In this document: piece by piece, positions 1-6,040 of the stretch
Numbering within the stretch: position 1 is the first letter of the stretch
How the letters are laid out: each line of letters begins with the position of its first letter
NCBI GenBank assembly: GCA_003240795.1
Contig: QFNK01000045.1
Span: forward strand, 1 to 9,727
Reading direction: 5' to 3'
DNA from: Micavibrio aeruginosavorus
Lineage (GTDB): Bacteria > Pseudomonadota > Alphaproteobacteria > Micavibrionales > Micavibrionaceae
DNA length: 9,727 nt
Position numbers and translations under genes: made by a program
Notes under the pieces: generated by a model
What the model saw: only the letters and a program-made list of their open reading frames with translations
Databases searched by the model: none
What the model was told of the DNA's origin: nothing

Positions 1-570
1 GAAGACCTCGATCTCCGCCTCGCGCTCGCAGATCAGGCGGAGCGCAACCGACTGAACGCGTCCGGCGGATTTAGACCCCGGCAGCTTGCGCCACAAAATC
101 GGTGAAAGATTGAAGCCAACAAGGTAGTCGAGCGCACGGCGCGCCAGATACGCATCGATCAGATCCTGATCCAGTCCGCGCGCATGTCCGAACGCGCTCT
201 GCACGGCCTTCTTGGTGATTTCGTTGAAGGTCACGCGCTGCAGGTTCTTGCCTTTGAGCAGGTCGCCTTCGTTTAGAATTTCCTTGATGTGCCAAGAAAT
301 GGCTTCCCCCTCGCGGTCAGGGTCGGTCGCGAGGAAGACGGACTTGGCGGACTTGACCGCCTTTTTGATGTCGCGGACGTTTTTGTCGGCGCGGTCGGAC
401 AGCTCCCACCGCATTGCAAATTCCTCGTCGGGTAGGACGGAGCCGTCCTTGCCGACCAGATCGCGGACGTGACCGTAAGATGCCAAAACCTCGTAATCGG
501 GTCCCAGATACTTATTAATGGTCTTGGCCTTGGCAGGCGATTCGACGATAACGAGGTTTTCTGCGCTCAT
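1..570 (-). CDS. topA: DNA topoisomerase I, N-terminal part (cut by window start)
   Basis: Type IA topoisomerase that relaxes negatively supercoiled DNA through a transient 5'-phosphotyrosine break. The 190 codons visible encode the Toprim domain and the start of the next domain. Seen: the Toprim glutamate in VIVESPAKAKTI (Glu10) and the metal-binding DPDREGE motif (Asp83, Asp85, Glu87), followed by TFNEITKKAV (about 114-123) and the conserved LARRALDYLVGFNLSP and KSAGRVQSVALRLICERE stretches (about 142-184). The active-site tyrosine and the zinc-finger C-terminus lie beyond the window. The ATG (568-570) fits the family N-terminus, but no clear Shine-Dalgarno sequence precedes it. It lies 10 nt after the dprA stop, so it is probably the last visible gene of the minus-strand operon. 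The reading frame is intact to the window edge. Confidence 0.97.
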   Translation of the reverse strand, partial: MSAENLVIVESPAKAKTINKYLGPDYEVLASYGHVRDLVGKDGSVLPDEEFAMRWELSDRADKNVRDIKKAVKSAKSVFLATDPDREGEAISWHIKEILNEGDLLKGKNLQRVTFNEITKKAVQSAFGHARGLDQDLIDAYLARRALDYLVGFNLSPILWRKLPGSKSAGRVQSVALRLICEREAEIEVF

Positions 571-580
571 GTAATTTCAA

Positions 581-1720
581 TCAGTTAAGCAGTGTTATCC
601 GGTTTCCCGGCAGCCTTTGGATGCGTCCCGCGAGCTCCAGTTCCAGCAAAGCGACCTGCGCCGCCGGAATCGTCAAATGACAGTTTCTGACCAGTTCGTC
701 AACTGTCACGGGTGTTGAGGATAGATTCTGTAAAATTTCATCACGCGCCGTCTCTGCGTCTATTTCCGGTACGTCCGCCTCGTTCCAATCCTGCTGCACG
801 CCTTCGGACAGGGCGGGGACGGCATGCCGGAAACTGCCGATGTTGTTCAATACATCCTCGGCATTGCGCACCAGAAGCGCACCGTCCTGGATCAGCTTGT
901 TCGGCCCTTCCGCCCTCGGGTCGAACGGGTGGCCGGGCACGGCATAGACATCGCGTCCCTGTTCGCCGGCCATACGCGCAGTGATCAGCGACCCAGACTT
1001 CAGAGTTGCCTCCACAACCAGAACGCCGGAGGAAATGCCGGAAACAATCCGGTTCCGGCGCGGAAAATGCCGCGCCATCGGCTCCATACTCATCGGGCTT
1101 TCAGCGACGATGCAGCCCTCGCTGCGGATCTGTGCGTAAAGCTGTGCATTCTCCGGTGGATATATAATGTCGATCCCGCCCGCGACGACGGCGATCGTGC
1201 CGCTCTCAATCGCGCCCGCATGGGCGGATGTATCGATCCCGCGGGCAAGTCCCGAAACGATCATCTGTCCGGCCTTGCCGAGATCGCGCGCAATCTTCTC
1301 CGCGAATTTGCGGCCGTTCAGCGACGCGTTCCGCGCCCCGACGATTGCCGTGCAGGGAAGGTTCAGAAGTTTCGGATTGCCGAGTACGGACAAAACAGGC
1401 GGCGCATCTTCAACCGCGGCCAGCGAAAGCGGATACATACTTTCCGCCGCGAAAATCATGCGGCCTCCGGCTTTCGAAAGCCGCTCCATCTCCGCAAGCG
1501 CCTTGTCCTCCGGATAAATGCTGAGGTCTTTCAGACGCCCGCCTTTGCGCGACAGCGTCGGCAACGCTTCGATGGCCTTTCGCGCCGTGCCGAACCGCTC
1601 CAGCAGGTTGTAAAAAGTAATCGGCCCGACATTCTCCGTACGGATCAGGCGCAGCCAGGCGGTCTTCTCGACATCGTCGAGTGTGCCTGCGCCGCAATCC
1701 TGCCGTACCGAAAACATCAT
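581..1720 (-). CDS. dprA: DNA processing protein DprA (Smf)
   Basis: Cytoplasmic single-stranded DNA-binding protein that protects incoming DNA and loads RecA during natural transformation; also widely kept in bacteria not known to be competent. The 379 residues show the three usual parts: a helical SAM-like N-terminal region (about 18-80), an extended Rossmann core (about 90-295) and a winged-helix DML1-like C-terminus (about 325-379). Core motifs seen are AIVGARNAS (125-133), SGLARGIDTSAH (156-167), GGIDIIYPPEN (181-191), FPRRNRIVSG (219-228), KSGSLITA (241-248) and PGHPFDP...GPNKLIQDGA (262-281). The ATG overlaps the plsY stop as ATGA, which suggests translational coupling; a second ATG follows directly (1715-1717). 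The ribosome-binding site is weak (AGAAGAA). A long open frame on the other strand is a shadow of this gene. Confidence 0.96.
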   Translation of the reverse strand: MMFSVRQDCGAGTLDDVEKTAWLRLIRTENVGPITFYNLLERFGTARKAIEALPTLSRKGGRLKDLSIYPEDKALAEMERLSKAGGRMIFAAESMYPLSLAAVEDAPPVLSVLGNPKLLNLPCTAIVGARNASLNGRKFAEKIARDLGKAGQMIVSGLARGIDTSAHAGAIESGTIAVVAGGIDIIYPPENAQLYAQIRSEGCIVAESPMSMEPMARHFPRRNRIVSGISSGVLVVEATLKSGSLITARMAGEQGRDVYAVPGHPFDPRAEGPNKLIQDGALLVRNAEDVLNNIGSFRHAVPALSEGVQQDWNEADVPEIDAETARDEILQNLSSTPVTVDELVRNCHLTIPAAQVALLELELAGRIQRLPGNRITLLN

Positions 1721-2304
1721 TTCTTCTGGCTGATCTTCGGCTCTTCACCTTTGACGAGGCGGGCGATGTTGGCGCGGTGCTTGTAGAAGATCAGCGTCGC
1801 GATGAACCCGCACAGCGCCGTGAATTCCGGATCGTTGTAAAGGAAATGCGCGATGGCCGGCGCGGCGGCAAAGGCGATCAGCGCGGAGAGCGAGGAATAG
1901 CGCGTCACAACCGCGCAGAGCAGCCACAACCCGCACGCCGCGATTCCGACGATGAATTTTAAGGCAAGCAGTGTGCCGAGCGCGGTGGCGACGCCTTTTC
2001 CGCCTTTGAACTTAAGCCATACGGGAAACAGGTGCCCTATGATCGCCGCGAAACCCGCGACCATCGCCATTTCGAAACTGCCGTAATAAAGGAACAGCCC
2101 TGCTGCGACCGCGCCTTTCAGGGAGTCAAGAACAAGCGTGGCAAAAGCCAGCTTTTTATTTCCCGTGCGAAGGACGTTCGTCGCGCCGATATTGCCCGAT
2201 CCGATGTCCCGTATGTCCCCATACCCGCCGAGTTTCGTAAGGATCAGCCCGAACGGGACGGAGCCTATAAAGTAACCGGCGACGACAGCGATAAGATATT
2301 CCAT
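1717..2304 (-). CDS. plsY: Glycerol-3-phosphate acyltransferase PlsY
   Basis: Inner-membrane enzyme that transfers the acyl group of acyl-phosphate (made by PlsX) to the sn-1 position of glycerol-3-phosphate, giving lysophosphatidic acid, the first step of phospholipid synthesis. The length of 195 residues is usual for the family. Seen: motif 1 GSGNIGATNVLR (35-46), motif 2 GH...KFKGGKGVAT (90-107) and the C-terminal motif KHRANIARLVKGEE (175-188), with five to six hydrophobic membrane segments between them (about 4-22, 52-73, 78-95, 108-130, 138-157, 162-175). A strong Shine-Dalgarno (GAAGGTGA, 2311-2318) is 6 nt upstream of the ATG. It starts 1 nt after the stop of the EamA-type gene and overlaps dprA by 4 nt. 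No lesions were seen. Confidence 0.96.
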   Translation of the reverse strand: MEYLIAVVAGYFIGSVPFGLILTKLGGYGDIRDIGSGNIGATNVLRTGNKKLAFATLVLDSLKGAVAAGLFLYYGSFEMAMVAGFAAIIGHLFPVWLKFKGGKGVATALGTLLALKFIVGIAACGLWLLCAVVTRYSSLSALIAFAAAPAIAHFLYNDPEFTALCGFIATLIFYKHRANIARLVKGEEPKISQKK

Positions 2305-2305
2305 G

Positions 2306-2746
2306 TTATTTCACCTTCAGGTCTGGTTTGATCGCGATAAACAGGCCGAGCGCCATGACCGCGATGGCGAGCAGATAGCGCGCGTGGAAAGGTTCGTGGA
2401 GGATAAGCCACGCAAAAAATCCGCCGATGATCGGCACGAAAATCCCGAACATCTCGAACTGCGCGACCGGAATGCGCGTAATGGCCCAAAGATAGCCCGT
2501 ATATGACACGAAATTGCATAGGACATAGACGCCCATCCAGGACCAGTTTATTTTCGATGCCAGTGTCGCGGCATCGGTACGCTCGCAGATAAGCGCGAAC
2601 ACGCCCGATATGATCACGACGAAAAAGGATGCCACGGCCATGAATGTAAAAGGCTGGACGTCGGAGCTGACCTTTTTTGCGACCGGCCCCATCACCGCAT
2701 AACAGGCAACGGCGAAAAACGCCACCAGGTAGGGGAAAAACATCAT
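2306..2746 (-). CDS. Five-helix EamA/DMT-type membrane transporter
   Basis: Small inner-membrane protein of 146 residues in the drug/metabolite transporter superfamily; substrate unknown. Five hydrophobic segments are visible (about 5-22, 33-53, 68-89, 93-115, 121-139). The end (FGIFVPIIGGFFAWLILHEPFHARYLLAIAVMALG region, 99-134) has the EamA arrangement of a helix, a Glu-containing loop (Glu118) and a last helix. It is one EamA unit rather than the usual ten-helix double unit, so it would be expected to work as a dimer, as EmrE-like or half-size EamA proteins do. The start ATG overlaps the pyrB stop as ATGA, with AAGG about 7 nt upstream. Its position between pyrB and plsY is odd, because pyrC is often found there in alphaproteobacteria. 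The fold call is firm; any transport role is inferred. Confidence 0.85.
   Translation of the reverse strand: MMFFPYLVAFFAVACYAVMGPVAKKVSSDVQPFTFMAVASFFVVIISGVFALICERTDAATLASKINWSWMGVYVLCNFVSYTGYLWAITRIPVAQFEMFGIFVPIIGGFFAWLILHEPFHARYLLAIAVMALGLFIAIKPDLKVK
2311..2318 (-). promoter_or_regulatory. Strong Shine-Dalgarno of plsY
   Basis: GAAGGTGA on the minus strand, 6 nt before the plsY ATG and lying inside the last codons of the upstream EamA-type gene. It supports the chosen plsY start and translation from a shared transcript. Confidence 0.7.
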
Positions 2747-3702
2747 GCGCCCGCCTTGTTGAGGAGAAGCTCGAACACCGCCATGCGGACAGGAACGCCG
2801 TTCGCAACCTGTGTCAGGATCAGGGATCTGTCCGGATCGTCCGCGACCGCGTCGTCAATTTCCACGCCGCGGTTCATCGGGCCGGGATGCATAACGGCGG
2901 CATGCGGTTTCGCATAGCCAAGTTTTTCGTGCGTCAGGCCGTAATCGCGGAAAAATTCGTCGTCGGATTTTATCAGTCCGGCCTGCATGCGCTCTTTCTG
3001 GTTGCGCAGCATCATGACTGCATCGCATCCCTCAAGCCCTTCCTTCATAGTGTCAAAGGCCTGAATGCCCGGCGCGGGAAATTTCTCCGGTTTTAAAAAG
3101 CTTGGCGCGACAATACGCACCTCCGCGCCCATCTTCCTCAAAAGGATCATATTGGACGATGCCACGCGGCTGTGCGCGATATCGCCGCAGATGGCGACGC
3201 GAAGCCCTTCGAGCTTTCCGAACCGGCGGCGCAATGTCAGCGCGTCGAGCAAGGCCTGCGTCGGATGCTCGCGGTAGGAATCGCCTGCATTCACAACGGC
3301 GCAATCAACCATTCCGGCGATAAAGCGCGGCGCGTTATACTCGCTGTGGCGCACGACGATGGCATCTGGGCGCACGCCTGCGTCCAGCGTCCTGACCGTG
3401 TCGGTCAGGGTTTCCCCCTTGCTCATCGAACTGGTGCGGATGTCCATGTTGACGGGGTCCGCGCCAAGGCGTTTGGCCGCCATATCGAACGACATGCGTG
3501 TGCGTGTGGAATCTTCGAAAAACAGCGTGAGGATCGTTGCACCGGAAAGCGCGTCATTCCGGTATCGCCTGTCGGCCTCTATCCTGTCCGCATAAAAATC
3601 CGCGAGATCCAGAACGGCGGCGATATCGTCCGCCGATAACTCGTCGATGCCGGTCAGGTGACGGTGCGGGAAGGGGCGTGTATGGGGCTTTGTCTGTGTC
3701 AT
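2743..3702 (-). CDS. pyrB: Aspartate carbamoyltransferase catalytic subunit
   Basis: Cytosolic enzyme joining carbamoyl phosphate and aspartate to N-carbamoyl-L-aspartate, the committed step of pyrimidine synthesis. In the 319-residue version the carbamoyl-phosphate loop FFEDSTRTRMSF (61-72), the mobile loop SSMSKGET with Lys95, HPTQALLD (146-153), GDIAHSRV (173-180) and HPGPMNRG (272-279) are all present, as is usual for an active catalytic chain. No regulatory pyrI is seen. The start is uncertain. I chose the ATG at 3700-3702 because family members begin shortly before the HLTGI motif. An in-frame ATG at 3727-3729 would add nine residues, but the AAGGG before it touches the start codon. It lies 52 nt after the CoA-transferase stop and overlaps the next gene by ATGA. 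The usual next enzyme gene, pyrC, is not downstream. Confidence 0.95.
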   Translation of the reverse strand: MTQTKPHTRPFPHRHLTGIDELSADDIAAVLDLADFYADRIEADRRYRNDALSGATILTLFFEDSTRTRMSFDMAAKRLGADPVNMDIRTSSMSKGETLTDTVRTLDAGVRPDAIVVRHSEYNAPRFIAGMVDCAVVNAGDSYREHPTQALLDALTLRRRFGKLEGLRVAICGDIAHSRVASSNMILLRKMGAEVRIVAPSFLKPEKFPAPGIQAFDTMKEGLEGCDAVMMLRNQKERMQAGLIKSDDEFFRDYGLTHEKLGYAKPHAAVMHPGPMNRGVEIDDAVADDPDRSLILTQVANGVPVRMAVFELLLNKAGA

Positions 3703-3754
3703 CAAGACGTGATGATTACAGCCGCGCATCCCTTATGGCAAGATCGGCGTGATT

Positions 3755-4969
3755 TTAGATCACCGCTTTTGCACGCAGCGCCGCGAGATCAGCATCCCGA
3801 AGGCCGAGGATTTCTCGCAATACCTCTTCCGTATGCTGTCCCAGTGTCGGCGGCGGCAGGCGGTAGGAAACGGGCGTGTCCGACAAATGGAACGGGCTTC
3901 CCACCAGGGGAACGGGGGCGGGGGACAATGGATGTTCCATCGAAATCTCCATTCCGCGCGCCTGTACCTGTTCGAGATCGAAAACCTTGTCGATCGGATT
4001 GACGGGCGCCGCCGGAACGTCGATGTCCTGAAAAACGGCGACCCATTCGGTAACATTCCTTTGGGACAAAATGTCCGACATCATCGACACCAGCGCATCG
4101 CGGTTTTGCAGCCGCGCCGGATTGGTGGCGAAGCGCGCATCTTCCGCCCACTTCGCATGACCGAGCGCGCGCGCCAGCCGCGCGAACTGGTGGTCGTTGC
4201 CGACCGCGATGACCATATGCCCGTCTTTCGCGGCAAATGCCTGATAGGGAACGATTGTCGCATGCGCGTTGCCATACCGCTTCGGCACATGGCCAGACGT
4301 CAGGTAATATTGCGCGATATTCGTCATGGAGGCGAGGGTGACGTCCAGCAGGGCGAGGTCGACCAGCTGCCCTTTGCCTGTCTGCGCCCGCGCGTTCAGC
4401 GCCGCCAGCGTCCCGATCGCGGCATAAAGCCCCGTCATGACATCGACCAGCGCGACCCCGGCCTTCATCGGCTCCCCGTCCGGTGCGCCCGTATGCCCCA
4501 TCAATCCGCCCATGGCCTGCGCCATGAGGTCGTATCCCGGCTCGCTCGCCCAGGGGCCGTTCTGCCCGAAGCCCGAAATGGCCGTATATATAAGGTGCGG
4601 ATGACGGGCATGCACCGCCTCGAACCCCAGCCCGTATTTGTCGAGGCTGCCGACCTTGAAGTTGTGGATCAGAATGTCGCTCTTCGCCGCCAGCGCGTGG
4701 ATGATGTCCTGTCCCTCAGGTTTGGCGATGTCTATGGCAATGGACCGCTTGTTGCGGTTGGCGGACAGGTAATAGGCGCTCTCGCCCGTATCGTTGCCTG
4801 CGCCGTCTTTCAGGTAGGGAGGCCCCCAGCGGCGCGTGTCGTCGCCTTCGCCCGGGCGCTCCACTTTGATGATATCGGCGCCGAGGTCACCCATGATCTG
4901 CGTGGCGACGGGCCCGGCCAGCACGCGCGACAGATCCAGAACGCGGATATTAGCGAGCGAGGAGGGCAC
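3755..4969 (-). CDS. Family III (CaiB/BaiF) CoA-transferase
   Basis: Cytosolic enzyme that moves CoA between carboxylic acids through an aspartyl-CoA thioester; the physiological acids cannot be read from the sequence. With the GTG start it has 404 residues, typical for the family. Seen: N-terminal VLDLSRVLAGP (10-20), GDLGADIIKVERP (27-39), NKRSIAIDI (73-81), SGFGQNGP (132-139) and GYDLMAQAMGGLM with the catalytic aspartate (Asp147). These match the formyl-CoA/succinyl-CoA transferase group, and all expected landmarks are kept. The GTG at 4967-4969 is preferred over the ATG at 4985-4987 because GGAG sits 7 nt upstream of it, while the ATG has no ribosome-binding site. The gene then overlaps the end of the prepilin peptidase gene by 20 nt. 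A degradative or organic-acid role is possible but not shown by the neighbours. Confidence 0.93.
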   Translation of the reverse strand: MPSSLANIRVLDLSRVLAGPVATQIMGDLGADIIKVERPGEGDDTRRWGPPYLKDGAGNDTGESAYYLSANRNKRSIAIDIAKPEGQDIIHALAAKSDILIHNFKVGSLDKYGLGFEAVHARHPHLIYTAISGFGQNGPWASEPGYDLMAQAMGGLMGHTGAPDGEPMKAGVALVDVMTGLYAAIGTLAALNARAQTGKGQLVDLALLDVTLASMTNIAQYYLTSGHVPKRYGNAHATIVPYQAFAAKDGHMVIAVGNDHQFARLARALGHAKWAEDARFATNPARLQNRDALVSMMSDILSQRNVTEWVAVFQDIDVPAAPVNPIDKVFDLEQVQARGMEISMEHPLSPAPVPLVGSPFHLSDTPVSYRLPPPTLGQHTEEVLREILGLRDADLAALRAKAVI

Positions 4970-5477
4970 TGACCGTCTCCATGACATAACCGTGATACAT
5001 CCATGCGCCGACGCCCGCTATACCGATGGCGAAACCGGGTCCCGCCGGAATAGCCAGTTCGCGGATGGTAAAAGGTGATCTTGTTTTTACAGAAAGAAAA
5101 GCGGCGTAAGCAACGCCGTGTAGCAACCCGGCAAATGCGCCGAGCGTCAGCGCATTGATCGTCCCTTCGAAGCCGAGCCACAATCCCGCCGCGCCGAGAA
5201 GCTTTACGTCGCCAAGCCCCAGCGCATCGCGCCCGTAATGCCTGTTTGCGAAAAAACGGATGAGGAGAAGGAGGCCGGCGCCTATTGCCGCCCCTGCAAG
5301 CATGCCTTCCATATCGACGAAGCGGTAGGCGGTCGTAACGTGGAATATGATGCCGGTAATGCCCAGCGCGGCGTTCAGCTCGTCCGGCAGAATCCAGTGT
5401 TTCAGGTCTATCAGCGACATCCAGACCAGCAGGACAATCGATGCTGCAAGGCAGAAAAGGGGAATATACTCGATCAT
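4950..5477 (-). CDS. Stand-alone A24 prepilin peptidase (PilU/CpaA/TadV-like)
   Basis: Inner-membrane aspartyl protease expected to remove the short leader of type IV pilin-like or pseudopilin precursors. The 175 residues are almost all membrane segments. The two catalytic aspartates are visible: Asp24 in SLIDLKHWILPDELN (21-35) and Asp90 in the GLGDVKLLGAAG motif (87-98). AIPAGPGFAIG (142-152) matches the IPxGP motif of PilD-type enzymes. The N-terminal methyltransferase domain and its zinc cysteines are missing, as in CpaA/TadV and R64 PilU, so N-methylation would need another enzyme or not occur. The ATG at 5475-5477 matches where the first membrane helix begins; the frame stays open to 5678, but the added residues are polar and unlike the family. 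It is the first gene of the minus-strand block and points away from the regulator-secretin pair. Confidence 0.9.
   Translation of the reverse strand: MIEYIPLFCLAASIVLLVWMSLIDLKHWILPDELNAALGITGIIFHVTTAYRFVDMEGMLAGAAIGAGLLLLIRFFANRHYGRDALGLGDVKLLGAAGLWLGFEGTINALTLGAFAGLLHGVAYAAFLSVKTRSPFTIRELAIPAGPGFAIGIAGVGAWMYHGYVMETVSALLAR
4977..4980 (-). promoter_or_regulatory. Shine-Dalgarno that favours the GTG start of the CoA-transferase
   Basis: GGAG on the minus strand, 7 nt before the GTG at 4967-4969 and inside the end of the prepilin peptidase gene. The alternative ATG at 4985-4987 lies upstream of this site and has no purine-rich stretch of its own. Confidence 0.5.
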
Positions 5478-5513
5478 ACGGAAGAAAACCTTGGAGCGGC
5501 TGTTGATCTGTCC

Positions 5514-5541
5514 ATCATACCGCGTAAAACCCGCCCCGCAA
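5514..5541 (-). promoter_or_regulatory. Candidate sigma-70-type promoter of the minus-strand operon
   Basis: On the minus strand TTGCGG (5536-5541), a 16-nt spacer and TATGAT (5514-5519) form a reasonable -35/-10 pair. A transcript would start near 5507, about 30 nt before the prepilin peptidase ATG. Read by eye only. Confidence 0.4.
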
Positions 5542-5549
5542 GGGAAGGA

Positions 5550-5578
5550 TTGCTTATTGTAAAATGATCCTTTATTTT
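5550..5578 (+). promoter_or_regulatory. Candidate promoter of the response regulator-secretin pair
   Basis: TTGCTT (5550-5555), a 17-nt spacer and TATTTT (5573-5578) in the most AT-rich part of the divergent intergenic region. Each hexamer is only a partial match. A transcript would start near 5585, about 50 nt before the regulator ATG. Confidence 0.3.
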
Positions 5579-5589
5579 TCTTGGGTAAC

Positions 5590-5600
5590 TGATTCTCTCC
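5590..5600 (+). repeat. Shared upstream 11-mer TGATTCTCTCC, copy 1
   Basis: Identical to 8179-8189. The copy ends 37 nt before the response regulator ATG. Its core TTCTCTCC also recurs at 5625-5632, just before the same start codon. A regulatory role is only a suggestion. Confidence 0.3.
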
Positions 5601-5637
5601 ATGGCATTCCCTTGCCGCATTAGGTTCTCTCCGGATC

Positions 5638-6036
5638 ATGTCCGAAAAAAAGAATATTCTGGTCGTTGAAGACAACAATTTCGTGAGGATGCAGATTTTG
5701 CGTTATCTCGCGGAAACGGGCGCGCATGTGCTCGAAGCGTCCGAGGGCGGCCAGGCTCTTGAGATCATCCGGGAGCATGACCGTGCGGGAAATCCGGTCT
5801 CTCTGATCGTCGCTGATGTGCGGATGGAACCTGTGGACGGTTTTGAATTTATCAGGAGTATCCGTGGCCTTGAACTGGATATCCCAGTTATCCTTGTCAC
5901 TGGAGACAATAATCCTGACCTGCTCGAACAGGCTGGATCTTGGGGAGTAAGCGCCGTGATGATCAAACCTGTGCAAAAGGACAGGCTTGTGAAAACGGCG
6001 CTGAGGATTATTGAGTCCCATAATAGGAAGGGCTAG
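5638..6036 (+). CDS. Single-domain response regulator (CheY-like receiver)
   Basis: A 132-residue protein made only of a receiver domain, with no DNA-binding or enzymatic output domain. All key residues are present: the acidic pair Glu11-Asp12 (VVEDNN), phospho-acceptor Asp60 (IVADVRM), Thr88 (LVTGD) and Lys110 in the IKP motif. It should therefore accept a phosphoryl group from a histidine kinase and act by binding a partner. No kinase gene is in the window. The ATG at 5638 has only a weak ribosome-binding site, and no other start codon lies close upstream in frame. The stop is 4 nt before the secretin start, so the two are almost certainly co-transcribed. That suggests, without proving, that the partner belongs to the pilus or secretion machinery, as with PilG/PilH-like regulators. 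Its divergent neighbour is the prepilin peptidase. Confidence 0.93.
   Translation: MSEKKNILVVEDNNFVRMQILRYLAETGAHVLEASEGGQALEIIREHDRAGNPVSLIVADVRMEPVDGFEFIRSIRGLELDIPVILVTGDNNPDLLEQAGSWGVSAVMIKPVQKDRLVKTALRIIESHNRKG
6025..6031 (+). promoter_or_regulatory. Shine-Dalgarno that favours the GTG start of the secretin
   Basis: AGGAAGG, 9 nt before the GTG at 6041-6043 and inside the last codons of the response regulator gene. A second, closer AGGA lies at 6035-6038. The ATG at 6011-6013, with no comparable site, would add ten residues before a normal lipoprotein signal peptide. Confidence 0.6.
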
Positions 6037-6040
6037 GAAC

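Noticed and set aside
824..1786. A 320-codon open frame on the plus strand opposite dprA
   Set aside because: Shadow of dprA, which carries all family motifs; no domain was seen in the opposite frame.
3749..3763. Hairpin GTGAT/ATCAC around the CoA-transferase stop codon as a terminator
   Set aside because: The stem is only 5 bp and AT-rich, and no T run follows on the minus strand.
3749..4972. A 407-codon open frame on the plus strand opposite the CoA-transferase gene
   Set aside because: Shadow of a well-supported gene; Arg-rich translation without motifs or a ribosome-binding site.
5478..5678. N-terminal extension of the prepilin peptidase up to the ATG at 5678
   Set aside because: The added 67 residues are polar and unlike the family, would cover the whole divergent promoter region, and overlap the response regulator start.
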